From Karstenula rhodostoma CBS 690.94 (lineage: Eukaryota > Ascomycota > Dothideomycetes > Pleosporales > Didymosphaeriaceae): a stretch of DNA of 64,000 nucleotides. The stretch covers positions 806,001-870,000 of the forward strand of contig MU001506.1 in NCBI GenBank assembly GCA_010093485.1, written 5' to 3'. Numbering within the stretch: the first letter of the stretch is position 1; each line of letters starts with the position of its first letter. The position numbers and the translations under genes were made by a program. Positions 24,327-36,937 of the stretch are shown here, in pieces. The notes under the pieces are model-generated. The model was not told where the DNA came from and did not search any database. It saw nothing but the letters and a program-made list of their open reading frames with translations.

Positions 24327-25149
24327 ATGTCTGGCGCCTCGAACCGGCAGGGAAAGATGGTACGTACAGCCGCCTGCGCCCTCCCTCACGTCCTTGATCT
24401 GAGAGAACAACGCCTGTAGACTGACTGACTGACGCTGAGACATAGCAAAATCTGGTAGGTGCTCCTCACCTCGCTCCGAAAACGCGCGCGACTCACAATT
24501 GTAGATCAATTACCGCATGAAAGTCACTCTTGCAGATGGCAGGCAGATGGCGGGACAGATGCTCGCTTTCGACAAGGTGCGCACCCCGACCTTCTTGTGA
24601 GGACGCGCTGACATGGGCCTCTAGCACATGAATCTGGTTCTCGCCGACACAGAAGAGTTCCGCCGTACGCGACGAAAGGGCAAGGCCGCACCAGGTGCCG
24701 CGCAACAAGTCACTGAAACCGAAGAGCGACGCGCTATTGGACTGACCATCATTCGCGGCGCACAAGTCATCTCTGTCTCTGTCGACGGACCGCCTCCGGC
24801 TGACCCTGCTACGCGACTTGGAGCAGCAACAGGCGGCCAGAGCACTGCTGCAGCTCTCTCTGCGGGTCCGGGCATTGCTCGACCTGCTGGACGCGGCTTG
24901 CCTGTTGGCTTGACTGGACCAGCTCCAGGTATCGGAGGACCTGGCCCAGGATTCGGGCCCCCAGGAGGCTTCCCAGGCGGGCCGGGCGGCTTTGGCCCGC
25001 CTGGATTTGGGCGAGGAGGACCTCCAGGACCGCCTGGCTTCCCGCCTGGCGGACCACCTGCTGGTTTCGGAGGCCCACCTCCGTTCGGCGGCGCGCCTCC
25101 GGGTTTCCCTCCTGGCGGACGAGGTGGCCCGCCCGGGTTCGGTCGATAA
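24327..25149 (+). CDS. smb1: Small nuclear ribonucleoprotein SmB/B'
   Basis: Core Sm protein of the U1, U2, U4 and U5 snRNPs. Exons 24327-24359, 24446-24454 (only 9 nt, encoding QNL), 24505-24576 and 24625-25149 give 212 residues. The Sm1 motif runs from INYRMKVTLADGRQMAGQML to DKHMNLVLAD, and Sm2 is IGLTIIRGAQVISVSVDGPP. As in metazoan SmB, the C-terminal ~100 residues are a Gly/Pro-rich tail (repeated PPGFG, GGPP) of the kind that binds GYF and WW domains. The tiny second exon is required, because the Sm fold needs the N-terminal helix continuous with INYRM. Shares a divergent promoter with RPL11. Confidence 0.95.
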
Positions 25150-25802
25150 GTCGGAGGAACGAAGCTTGCGAATTTTTTATAGAAAAAGCGTTGAAGGCGG
25201 GACTAGGTCTTTGGTCGTGGGACGGCCAATCGAGGACCGACCAAACGGCTGGCAAAGCACAAGGGACCACCAGTGCACTGCTGTCTTACGTCTCTACGAA
25301 AAGTCAACGGTCGGATATTCTGGTGTTCTGCTGGCGATGCAATGGTGCAAATTGAGGGGAAGCTTTGAGTAGTTTGGAGAAGAAACATGCTGATACTGAT
25401 GCGACGGCGACTCAATGGAGAATGATACCATACAATAAATCTTGAATCATCACATGTCTTTTGAGATGACCATTTTACGCTGGAGTGATGTGAAAAGCTC
25501 CGCACATATTGAAGCCACTTGTCTGTCTCTATTCGCCTCGGACCCTTATCACAGCCCAGTATGAACAGCAGCGTCACGATTCCACTTACTCGCCGTGCCG
25601 GTGAGCGGGCCCCATCACACCATATATGCGCAGATGCAGGCTGCGTTGCGCACGTGACCCTCAGTCATCAGTCATCGCTCCGATGCATCGGCTCCGAACC
25701 GCCTTGGCGTCCGGCGTTCTCCCAACGCCAAAGATTCGATTCGCTCGCCGAAGACTCACCCAGCTTAACTTCCCCGGTCGCAGCTCCCTCACCATCGAAA
25801 AG
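25150..25802. other. Intergenic SmB to MPC1
   Basis: SmB 3' end and MPC1 promoter. In-frame open sequence continues upstream of the MPC1 ATG at 25803, from about 25684, but the upstream part is not conserved-looking. No other gene seen. Confidence 0.5.
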
Positions 25803-26438
25803 ATGGCGGCCGCATTCAAGGCGCTCAATGCGAAGATTCGCTCAAACAAGTACCTGGATTACTTCTGCTCGACCCGTAAGTGTGCCCGGTGTGGTTTGTT
25901 CGCGATCGGCATCTCCGGTAACGGGCGACGCGCGAGCGAGAGGGTGCGCAACGCTGGGACGCATTGCGCAGATGCACGCAGATGGAAGTGGAATGAATGG
26001 TAGTTGGAGGGGATGCAGTGAAGCAGAGCTAACGACACCGCGAACAGACTTCTGGGGCCCTGCGAGCAACTTCGGTATCCCGCTTGCCGCCATCGCAGAC
26101 ATGAGCAAGGACCCTGAGATGTACTTACTTCCCCCTCCCTCCCCCGCTCTACTTTTCCTGTGATTTGTTACTAACGGGCGACCAGCATCTCCGGCCCATT
26201 GACCGCTTCTCTCTCCCTCTACTCCGCCACTTTCATGCGCTACTCCCTAGCCGTCTCACCCGCAAACTACCTCCTCTTCGGCTGCCACGCCATCAACTTC
26301 ACTTCGCAAATCGTGCAGGGCTACCGATACATCAACTACAACAACCTGGGCGGGAAGGAGCTGGCGATCCAGACAAGGGAGGCGGCGAAGCATGCGGAGG
26401 GGAAGGTCGAGGCTGCTGTGAAGAGCGTAGGGAAGTAA
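25803..26438 (+). CDS. mpc1: Mitochondrial pyruvate carrier subunit MPC1
   Basis: Inner-membrane subunit that pairs with MPC2/MPC3 to import pyruvate into the matrix. Exons 25803-25875, 26048-26120 and 26186-26438 give 132 residues, the normal size. The spliced sequence shows the family core: YLDYFCSTHFWGP, NFGIPLAAIADMSKDPE, ISGPLTASLSLYSATFMRY, and NYLLFGCHAINFTSQIVQGYRY. I chose ATG 25803, which gives the family-typical start MAAAFKALNAKIRSNKYLDY; an upstream ATG at 25684 would add a basic 40-residue extension. Introns are 172 and 65 nt. Confidence 0.95.
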
Positions 26439-26770
26439 ATTGTGTTGGGTGATGGTGAAGAGACATATAGAGAAGAAGATAATTGGATTGAATGGATTGT
26501 GGATATCGCTTCATATCGTGCTGAGACGAGTAAGGCATGGTGCCACTACTGTGATCTCCTGGATCTGCGCGGATTCGGCATCATGTATATTATTGGCGTG
26601 AAGTCTACTGATTAGCGGTTAGAATACGAGAGCACTGCACATGCAATATCGAAGCTACACAAACGGTGTTCAAAGCAAAACGAAACAAGACAATCGCTGC
26701 AATTCATGGGTATCGTCCTATCCACTCCTCTGCATCTATACCATTACATCCTACCCCTCCACCAACACTC
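26439..26770. other. Convergent gap
   Basis: 3' ends of MPC1 and of the disordered-protein gene. Nothing else seen. Confidence 0.45.
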
Positions 26771-29317
26771 TTAAAACCACACGCTCTCATCGTTGCCGCC
26801 CTTATCCACCGGACCCCCATACTCCCTGATCAAACTCTCATACTTGGGATAGAAGCTCTCCCCCGTCCCTTTCCTCACCCCCAACGGCTCCGGCACCAAC
26901 CTGTCATCCTCAACCTCCCACTGCCATTCCCCCTGCCTACTCGGCCCAGGATCCCTCACCTCCCTGATCTGCTGCTCCGGAAACTGCCTCACAGGTCCCT
27001 TAAACACCCTCATATCCAGGCCCACCCCAGGTCCCTCTTCCGCCTTCTGCTTCCCCTTTTGAGACTGCGAGACCTGCTGAGCCTGGGAATCGTGCTCCCT
27101 CGAGACCATCCTCGCATCCGCACACACCATCGAGGCGTCGCTGTCACGGCGGGAGAGCGAAAACGGATTCGGAACGTGAGCTGTCCAGTTAGCTTTCTTG
27201 TCTTTCTTCCTTCCCTTGCCCTTATCATTGTGTGCGCCTGGGACGTTGTACTCTGCTGGAAGCGGGGGTATAGGAGGAGGAGGAGGGGCAAGTCTTGCTG
27301 CATTCTTTCCATCGTCTTTCACGTACACGGCGTCCCAGAACCCCAGCTTGGTAGAAGCAGCCAGCTTACCTGCATCGTCGGCGTGCTTCTTGGCTTTGTC
27401 TTTCCCTTGGATGAAGGCGGGATTGGGGATGCGCGGCGCAACCGCCACCACTGCCGCAGGTCCACCCACGCCTCCCGCCTCTGTGGAAATATTCGTCGTG
27501 AAACCGCCCGGCGCGACGACGGGGCGTGGGCCGCTGATGTGCTCTTTGAGTTTCTGCTGGTTGAGTTTCTGCTGGTGCTTTGCGCGGGCTTTGTCCTTTG
27601 TGTGGGCGAGCTGGTTAGTGAAGGTTTCTTTCGGGTGCTTCTCTTTGGGACGCGAGGGGGTGTCAAAGAAATTAGAGAATGCGTCGGCGAAGCGGTTCTT
27701 TGGGGCTTTGTTGGGTGCTTCTGCGTGGCGGGAGCGGTCGGTCTGGCGATCGTCGAGGGAGGCAAAGGGGTTGGAGGGTTTAGACGTGGCGTAAGGAAAC
27801 TGATGACTCACTGCGAGAGTGCTCCCTGCTGGAGGCTTGTTCTTCAATGTCGAGAACTTGGAACCTACCGGGGGCTTTGGTGCAGATGGGAGGTCGTCTA
27901 CGCCTGCGCGAGGCGGACTCTTACCTACGCGCCGCCTGTACATATTCTCTTGCTCTGCGAGCTCGGGCGGCTCCTGCTCCCCGAGACGAGGTACAGGCCG
28001 GGGAGGAAGGCCTTTCTTCTGAATTGCTCTGGGCTTGGGCGCGGGATCAAGCTTCGGTACGAAAGGCTTGGTTTGAGGGTAGTCGACGACGTTCTCTCTC
28101 GAATCGTACTGTACGCTCCGAGATGCTGTGATTGGGACATCCCAGGAGTGATAAGTGTACGTAGATGTGGTGCTCACCTTGCCCTGCAATTCTTCACTCC
28201 CACCGGATTCTTTGGGGAAAAAGCCTGGGAGTGGCTTGTGAATCACTGGCGACCTCAAAACACCTAAAGGTGCCGGTCGAGTTGGTACAGGAGGCCTGGG
28301 AAGAGACTGGAGAGGAGGAGAGATGAGCGGCGCTTTGGGAACAGGCATGGCCAGAGCCGCAGCGTGCATGCTATTGAGCTGCTCCTTCTGTGCTTGTGTG
28401 CGCGCTGCTTGTGTACGAGGACTACGAACTGCCCATGGTACCTTGAGGGATGTCTCTGTGGGTTTCAGCTCGCGCTTCTCCTTGTTGATGCGCCGAATGC
28501 CGTTCCACATCTTTTGGCCTTCTCCTTTGGGACCTTGGTGGTACACTACCTGGAGCTTCTTGCCAAACTTGTGGACTTTCATCAACGTCTCCATGTCTGA
28601 GTGCTTGCGAGACTTTGTGGTCTTCTTGGCAGCGGGTGGTTGAACATGCTTGTTCTTCTTCTCCTGCGCGGCATCCGGTCGAATCTGGGGCTGGGGTGCG
28701 AGAGGAGGTATCTGCTTGTCAGACTTGGGCCATGGAGTATGTAGTGTTTCTGGGCTAGCATTCCTGTTCACATCAAAAGACACACAAGAAGAGCGAAAAT
28801 CTTCCCACCCTAGATTTTGCGGTGCCTGGTCGACGTTGTGCCGCTCGCTGTGCATGACAGCAGGGTTAGTAGGGACGTACTCTGGTGTCCGTGGCCTGTC
28901 GAAGACGGGAGACGCGGAGCCATCTGATAAAGAAGGAGGTTGGGAAGACGGGTCCTTGAAGCTTGGAAACGGTGAAAGCTGCGGCGCTGCCGGTAGGAAG
29001 TCTCTTTGTGGAGTATTCGAGTACCTTCGCGTCGCTTTCGAATGCTCTTGTGACGTTTTGAAGTCATATTCATCGTCTGCATGCGCTGGATTGTAAGCAT
29101 ACATGTTAATGTCCGGAAGCTCGCTGATATCGATTACAGTAGGTTTGGGGTGGTAGAACGAAGATATGGCGGTGTAGTCGCTTCCACTCATGATATCGTC
29201 TTCTATCGGATGCATAGATTTTATGCTCGTCGCGAATGATGGCTGACGCACTATCCGAGGACGCTTCGCAGCGCCGTTTTTGCGAATGATGGGGCTTACT
29301 GGTTTACGGTCAGCCAT
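26771..29317 (-). CDS. Large intrinsically disordered protein, unknown function
   Basis: 848 residues in one exon, starting at an ATG at 29317. I recognise no domain. The sequence is dominated by Pro, Ser, Lys and charged stretches: short poly-Pro runs (APPPPPIPPLP near residue 690), Lys-rich patches (KGKGRKKDKKA) and basic segments such as AAKRPRIVRQPSF near the N-terminus that could act as a nuclear signal or phosphorylation site. No signal peptide or membrane helix. Length, clean open frame and lack of stops make it a real gene; the same bias leaves a 533-codon open frame on the opposite strand (26666-28267), which I regard as a shadow. Possibly a scaffold or cytoskeletal regulator, but that is a guess. 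Confidence 0.75.
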   Translation of the reverse strand: MADRKPVSPIIRKNGAAKRPRIVRQPSFATSIKSMHPIEDDIMSGSDYTAISSFYHPKPTVIDISELPDINMYAYNPAHADDEYDFKTSQEHSKATRRYSNTPQRDFLPAAPQLSPFPSFKDPSSQPPSLSDGSASPVFDRPRTPEYVPTNPAVMHSERHNVDQAPQNLGWEDFRSSCVSFDVNRNASPETLHTPWPKSDKQIPPLAPQPQIRPDAAQEKKNKHVQPPAAKKTTKSRKHSDMETLMKVHKFGKKLQVVYHQGPKGEGQKMWNGIRRINKEKRELKPTETSLKVPWAVRSPRTQAARTQAQKEQLNSMHAAALAMPVPKAPLISPPLQSLPRPPVPTRPAPLGVLRSPVIHKPLPGFFPKESGGSEELQGKVSTTSTYTYHSWDVPITASRSVQYDSRENVVDYPQTKPFVPKLDPAPKPRAIQKKGLPPRPVPRLGEQEPPELAEQENMYRRRVGKSPPRAGVDDLPSAPKPPVGSKFSTLKNKPPAGSTLAVSHQFPYATSKPSNPFASLDDRQTDRSRHAEAPNKAPKNRFADAFSNFFDTPSRPKEKHPKETFTNQLAHTKDKARAKHQQKLNQQKLKEHISGPRPVVAPGGFTTNISTEAGGVGGPAAVVAVAPRIPNPAFIQGKDKAKKHADDAGKLAASTKLGFWDAVYVKDDGKNAARLAPPPPPIPPLPAEYNVPGAHNDKGKGRKKDKKANWTAHVPNPFSLSRRDSDASMVCADARMVSREHDSQAQQVSQSQKGKQKAEEGPGVGLDMRVFKGPVRQFPEQQIREVRDPGPSRQGEWQWEVEDDRLVPEPLGVRKGTGESFYPKYESLIREYGGPVDKGGNDESVWF

Positions 29318-30555
29318 TCGTGTTTGACCCTCGAAAATTGGTGGAACCGATATCGAGGTGTCTATAGGCGTGAGCCGGCTCGGAGAGGTGTGTACTGAAG
29401 AATCTTATCTCCCGCCAGAGGAACGTATGTGTGGAGATGTCCGGAGTGTACTTGCTCTTTAAAAACTTTGACCTTATTTGATTGCTACTCCCTTCAGGAT
29501 TTCCCGTCGGGGTACTGATGCTGATGTAGATGGGTGCGGGAAAAGATTTGACGACTCTGCGCAAAGTGTATATCGTATGCGGAAAGCTGAAAGCCCTATG
29601 TATTGTAAATGCGTCGGTTGAAGCAATTGTAACACTGTTGTGATACTGTATGACAAGTAGGAAATGGATCTGCGCATGGCATTGTAGGGACTGACCGTTA
29701 ATTTATGAGCTCATTGAGCCACTTGAAAGGTGCGGGAACAAAGAGACACCACATCAAATTAGCGTCAGAGATTGATCTCGGAGGGCGAGAGGCAACAATT
29801 GAACAAGGGCAATGTATTCCTGTGCTTGTCGCTTTGTTCGCCGAGGAAGTGTTGCGCCTGCGTGTGACAGCTATCTGCACAATGTAGTGGACATCTGAAT
29901 TGGGGCAGCTCAGAGGTAACACTTGGTACGGCAAAACAGCGATAAAGGCAACCGACCGAAGAGCACTGGAAGGTGCTGTAGCAACGAGCTGTAGTAGTTG
30001 CCAGCGGCTGACTGAGGAGATGTGGCTGCCAGAACCCGAAGGTGGTGCGGGTTGGGCGCTTCGAGTCATATCACAGTAAGCCATGTGCTCAGCCAAGTGG
30101 CGAGTCCGACGATAGAACAGTTGAAAGGTGAAAGCCTGTCGTTACAAGCTCTTCGGGTCGAGTTTCGTCCAAGAGAACATTGTTCGGTTCGGTTGTACTG
30201 ACGCGGCAGATGAACCATGCAGAGCTGAGGTGCTGCTTGATATCAGGCCAGGGAGCAGTGTTCTTTCATGCGAGCTGGGGTCAAGCTGCATGGGCTATGA
30301 CATGATCATCCAGGCCCAAGTTTCGATCAACATGTTTTCACTGTCAGCGACGCGTTGGCAAGTCACATTTTCAAGGGCGAGAAACGTGCAAATGGAATTT
30401 TGATTCTTCATTTGCCTTTGACATTATCTCATGGGCGTGTTATCGTGACCAAGATCGTGAATCTACAAAGTATTACCCTATGTCGCATCCATTCTGTTTC
30501 GATGCGTGGGCTTCTCCCAGAATTTTCTCGTGCTGAACAATGGCGGCACAGTCGT
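29318..30555. other. Intergenic
   Basis: 1.2 kb holding the promoter of the disordered-protein gene and the enolase 3' region. No gene supported. Confidence 0.5.
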
Positions 30556-33266
<2,711 letters not shown>

Positions 33267-34069
33267 ATGTACGGACAACAACTGCTCTGCGAACTGCCAC
33301 GGTTGCTGACGTAGCGCAGGGAGGTACTTCTAGGAATCACCGGCAAGGACTTCACCCTTATTGCCGCATCGAAAGCCGCTATGCGAGGCGCCACCGTTCT
33401 CAAGGCCTCGGACGACAAGACGCGAGAGCTCAACCCGCACACGCTGATGGCATTCTCCGGAGAGGCCGGCGATACTGGTACGCTTCTGGCTCCCATGGTT
33501 GGACTTGGACCAGGTGGGACTGACAGCGAGTCCAGTGCAATTCGCCGAGTACATCCAAGCGAACGTCCAGCTATACTCGATGCGCAACGGCATGGAGCTC
33601 TCACCTTCGGCGACCGCCAACTTCGTTAGAGGGGAACTCGCACGAGCGCTGCGTTCAAAGAGACCCTACACCGTGAACTTGCTTCTTGGCGGATACGACA
33701 ACATTGCGGACAAGCCTACACTGTACTGGATCGACTACCTAGCGAGTCTGGCACCGTTGCCCTATGCGGCACATGGATATGCTCAGTATGTTCTACCACA
33801 ATTACCTCCACTGAAAACATTAAAAGTGGATGCTCTTCTATGATAGATTGGACTAACTGGCGCTCAGGTACTACTGCCTCTCGATTCTAGACAAGCACCA
33901 CCACCCAGACATCGACTTCGAGGAGGGTATGAAGATCTTGCGCATGTGTACCGAGGAGCTCAAGCGACGCCTTCCAATCGATTTCAAGGGTGTTTTGGTG
34001 AAGGTCATAACGAAGGATGGCGTGAAGGAGCTGGACTACGAGGATGACGCGAATGTGAAGGTACCTTGA
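33267..34069 (+). CDS. pre1: 20S proteasome subunit beta4 (PRE1/PSMB2)
   Basis: Non-catalytic beta-ring subunit of the 20S core. Exons 33267-33268, 33320-33477, 33536-33785 and 33868-34069 give 203 residues; yeast Pre1 is 198. The start codon is itself split: AT at 33267-33268 is followed by GTACGG, and the acceptor GCGCAG ends at 33319, supplying the G of ATG and then GAG GTA CTT ([14 protein letters not shown], the family start). Reading straight through the ATG instead gives a stop after 15 codons. Other family features are [41 protein letters not shown] and YGAxxY-like [16 protein letters not shown]. No propeptide, as expected for beta4. Confidence 0.95.
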
Positions 34070-34499
34070 AGAAGGTAGGACGAGCAGTGGAGATGCGTAA
34101 GGGCTGTCCCGCCCTCTAACTATGCGGTATGGTTCCGCATCAAGCATGATAATCCTGTCGGTGGCAAAGGGTCAACGCCTTTCTGAGACAGCACCAGGCC
34201 TTACAAGGCTATGTATAGACTGACCTTGGGATGTCTACACGCGCATCTTGCAAAGGCCCATAGGTTCAGTCCATAAATGATTACGAATGACGTACGATTG
34301 CCCACTGTGACAGAATCCCGCATTCCATAGACGGGCCTTCATGACTAAATTGACGTAAACGACGTTTTGGCATAGCGAATCTTGCACTGAGACCAACCAT
34401 AACACTTCTGGAGTTGTTGGCAATCAAGGTACCATTTAAGAATCGCTCAATTGCTCTACGCTATATACACGCTACTGCCCATGCCTGAACGCTCAGAAC
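34070..34499. other. Convergent gap
   Basis: 3' ends of PRE1 and the transporter gene. No further feature seen. Confidence 0.45.
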
Positions 34500-35887
34500 T
34501 CAATCCTTCTCTTTCTCCTTCCCCAGGGTATCGTAGGACAGCATCCCGAACGCAACTAGTATGAGTGCGCCACCGATATACGTCGCCAAAGACGGACTGA
34601 GACCCCAGACATACCAGTCTGCTAAAGCTACAAAGAAGACGCTTAGCCTAGAAATAAAGCATGTCAGCGCGTGCGTGGATGATGGCACGAGTAGAGGACG
34701 AGAGCTTACACGTTCGCCATAGATCCGAAGACAGGATCTGTCCATACAACAAGTATTGCGAGTAGAGTGATTGAAACTAAGGTAAACACAGTCAGTCGTA
34801 TCCAGCGAGGCCGATGGGAGAGAAACCACGAACCCGCCGCGGACAACACCGCAATAACGATCCACAGCAGCGCATGCAAGCTCGGCAGAGCAAACTCCTC
34901 GACGCCGAAAATATGCAGGATGGGAAACGCAATCCACAGCACGCCCAGCGTGTAGAAGCCCGTCAACGCAGACGCAGCCAACGTCAGCGGAACACTAGAC
35001 CCCTGCGTCTCGGGCCGCGACGAACAAGCCCACTTCTTGAACAGCACCTCGTACAAGCCGAAGGCAACGGCGCCCACGCAGGCGATGATGTTGCCGAGGA
35101 ATCTGCTCGCGCCAATGGCAGACTCGGCGTGCTCGGCCGTGGTGTCCCCGTAGGCGATGATGAAGGTGCCGCCGATGGAGAGCGCGACAGCGAGGATGCT
35201 CAGGCGGCCGAGTTTCTCCTTGAGAATGGGCACGGAGAAGGCAGCGGCGAAGAAGGTGGCGCAGTTGTATATTGCTGTCAGGTCCGCTGGCGTGGTCAGG
35301 GAGAGCGAGGTGAACCACGACACGCCGCTGATGGTGAGCACGATGGTCACGATGGCCATTGTTGCGGCGAGGTAGTCAAGAGGGCCGCCTTGCTGGCCGC
35401 GGCGTTTCAGGATCAGCGAGGGGCCCGAGGTAGCGAAGGCGTCGATGGTGGAGATGGAGGATCGGAGCGTGTTGTTGTAGTCGCGGACCCAGGATTGGTA
35501 CGGCGTAGAGCGGTTCTTCCAGCGGAGGTAGAAGATGTGGACGATCCAGGGTAGGACCAGGGAGCCGTGGGTTAGATACAGGGTTGCGAATGGTTTCTTC
35601 CAGTCCAGTGCATCTTCGAAGTAGGCTGTTGCTTCCGTGTTGAGCGTGAAGCCGGCTACGCATACTGCTAGTGCAGAGGCAATCCAGTACCATTCTACAC
35701 GCTTCGGTGGCTCGTCTCGTCGCCTGTAATGATTGACGGGAGTACGTTCGCGGCCATCCAGCTCCAGGTCAGCCAGTTCGACATCTTCTTCAGAGCTGTC
35801 CCTGTTGTCGCGAAGTAGAGGATCTTCATGTTCGTCGTCATCATCATTGTATTTCCTTCGGCCTGGGCTGGGTAGAAGACGACTCAT
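34500..35887 (-). CDS. Drug/metabolite transporter (SLC35F / Thi74-YML018C-like)
   Basis: Ten-helix EamA/DMT-superfamily transporter, closest in layout to the fungal vacuolar Thi74/YML018C group; substrate unknown. Exons 34834-35887, 34710-34776 and 34500-34647 give 422 residues. The N-terminal ~70 residues are acidic and cytoplasmic (YNDDDDEHEDPLLRD). EamA repeat 1 ends with SLSLTTPADLTAIYNCATFFAA, and repeat 2 contains VGAVAFGLYEVLFKKW, a typical mid-protein motif. The first intron (34777-34833) is 57 nt with no in-frame stop, so retaining it would add 19 residues; I splice it because it has a GACTGAC branch site and the insert breaks a transmembrane helix. Its donor, GTTCGT, is non-consensus. 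Confidence 0.88.
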
Positions 35888-36937
35888 AGTAACTTCGGGT
35901 CAGAATGATAGGAGTAATTGAACTGAGTACGCTGGATATCGATCCTACGCGTAAGACGGTGATGGAAGGGTGATACAAAGTTGCAGCGAGTGTTATATTT
36001 CCATCTCTTCAGCAATTCCGAATGGCAACAGGAACGCAACACCAACAGGAAGTTTAGGACAACTAAGGGGAAATGACAGCAATTGTGGTGTAAATGCGCC
36101 GAAGACGTTGTATCTAACTCTTATTTAGAGTTACGTTGGCCTCCATCGCTGTCGGCCGTGCCCGGGCTCATGCGGCGCACGTGATATGTAGCTAGCGGCT
36201 TGGCAAAAATTTGCAATAAAAGCTTCGCGTTTCCCACACCCGGTTTCTTTTAATCGATCAAAAACCACGGAGCCAGCCACGACCATCAGCACAACTTTGG
36301 CTTTTGGTTGCCAGTCCCTTTCGGGGGGCGTGGCTCCGGAGAACAATCATCTCCTGTAGGAAGCTGTCGTCTCGTGGGTCATCTTAAATGATGGCGATGG
36401 GGCGTCGGTGTCGATTTTATGGAGAACATCACAATTTTCACACAATGCATGTTGAATGTCGAAGTTTGAGCTGTGCAGCATGGTGTGTACATGCTAGCAG
36501 TTCGGCTTTATATGAATGGAAGCGTATGCAAAGACTGCACCCATTTACAACGCTTCATTTTGCGTTACTATTGGGTGGCAGACGCAGTCCATGTTTATGT
36601 CTACCACTTCACGGGGCACCATTCTATAGTTTTTGTCAAGCAGAAAACCATGCAAAGACTGAAGGAAAATTTCAATCGAGGTTACATCTTCTTCAGACAT
36701 TTTATGACAAGCTACTGCTGTGACAGTTCTCACATATGCATCGGAAAGGTTGTAGTGCGCAACAGCAAATGTCATTGCTAGCAGTTTAGCTACAGCAGTA
36801 GCTAGGCATATATACAGGTAAACAAAACACCTTCATCGAAGATTACATCCTCCCGGTTTTTTTTGGCCAAGCCAGCTAGGCTGGCGTCATATCTCATAGT
36901 CATGATGTGGTTGCGCTCAACGCTTTTGCACACCTGT
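35888..36937. other. Intergenic
   Basis: 1 kb covering the transporter promoter and the 3' flank of the mycosporine cyclase. An exact 12 bp repeat (ATGCAAAGACTG at 36526 and 36650) is the only structure noticed. No gene supported. Confidence 0.5.

Noticed and set aside
26666..28267. 533-codon plus-strand open frame
   Set aside because: Fully antisense to the 848-residue gene, Arg/His/Leu-rich shadow composition, no domain.
36526..36661. Repeated 12-mer ATGCAAAGACTG suggesting a duplicated element
   Set aside because: Only the 12-mer is shared; the flanks do not align.
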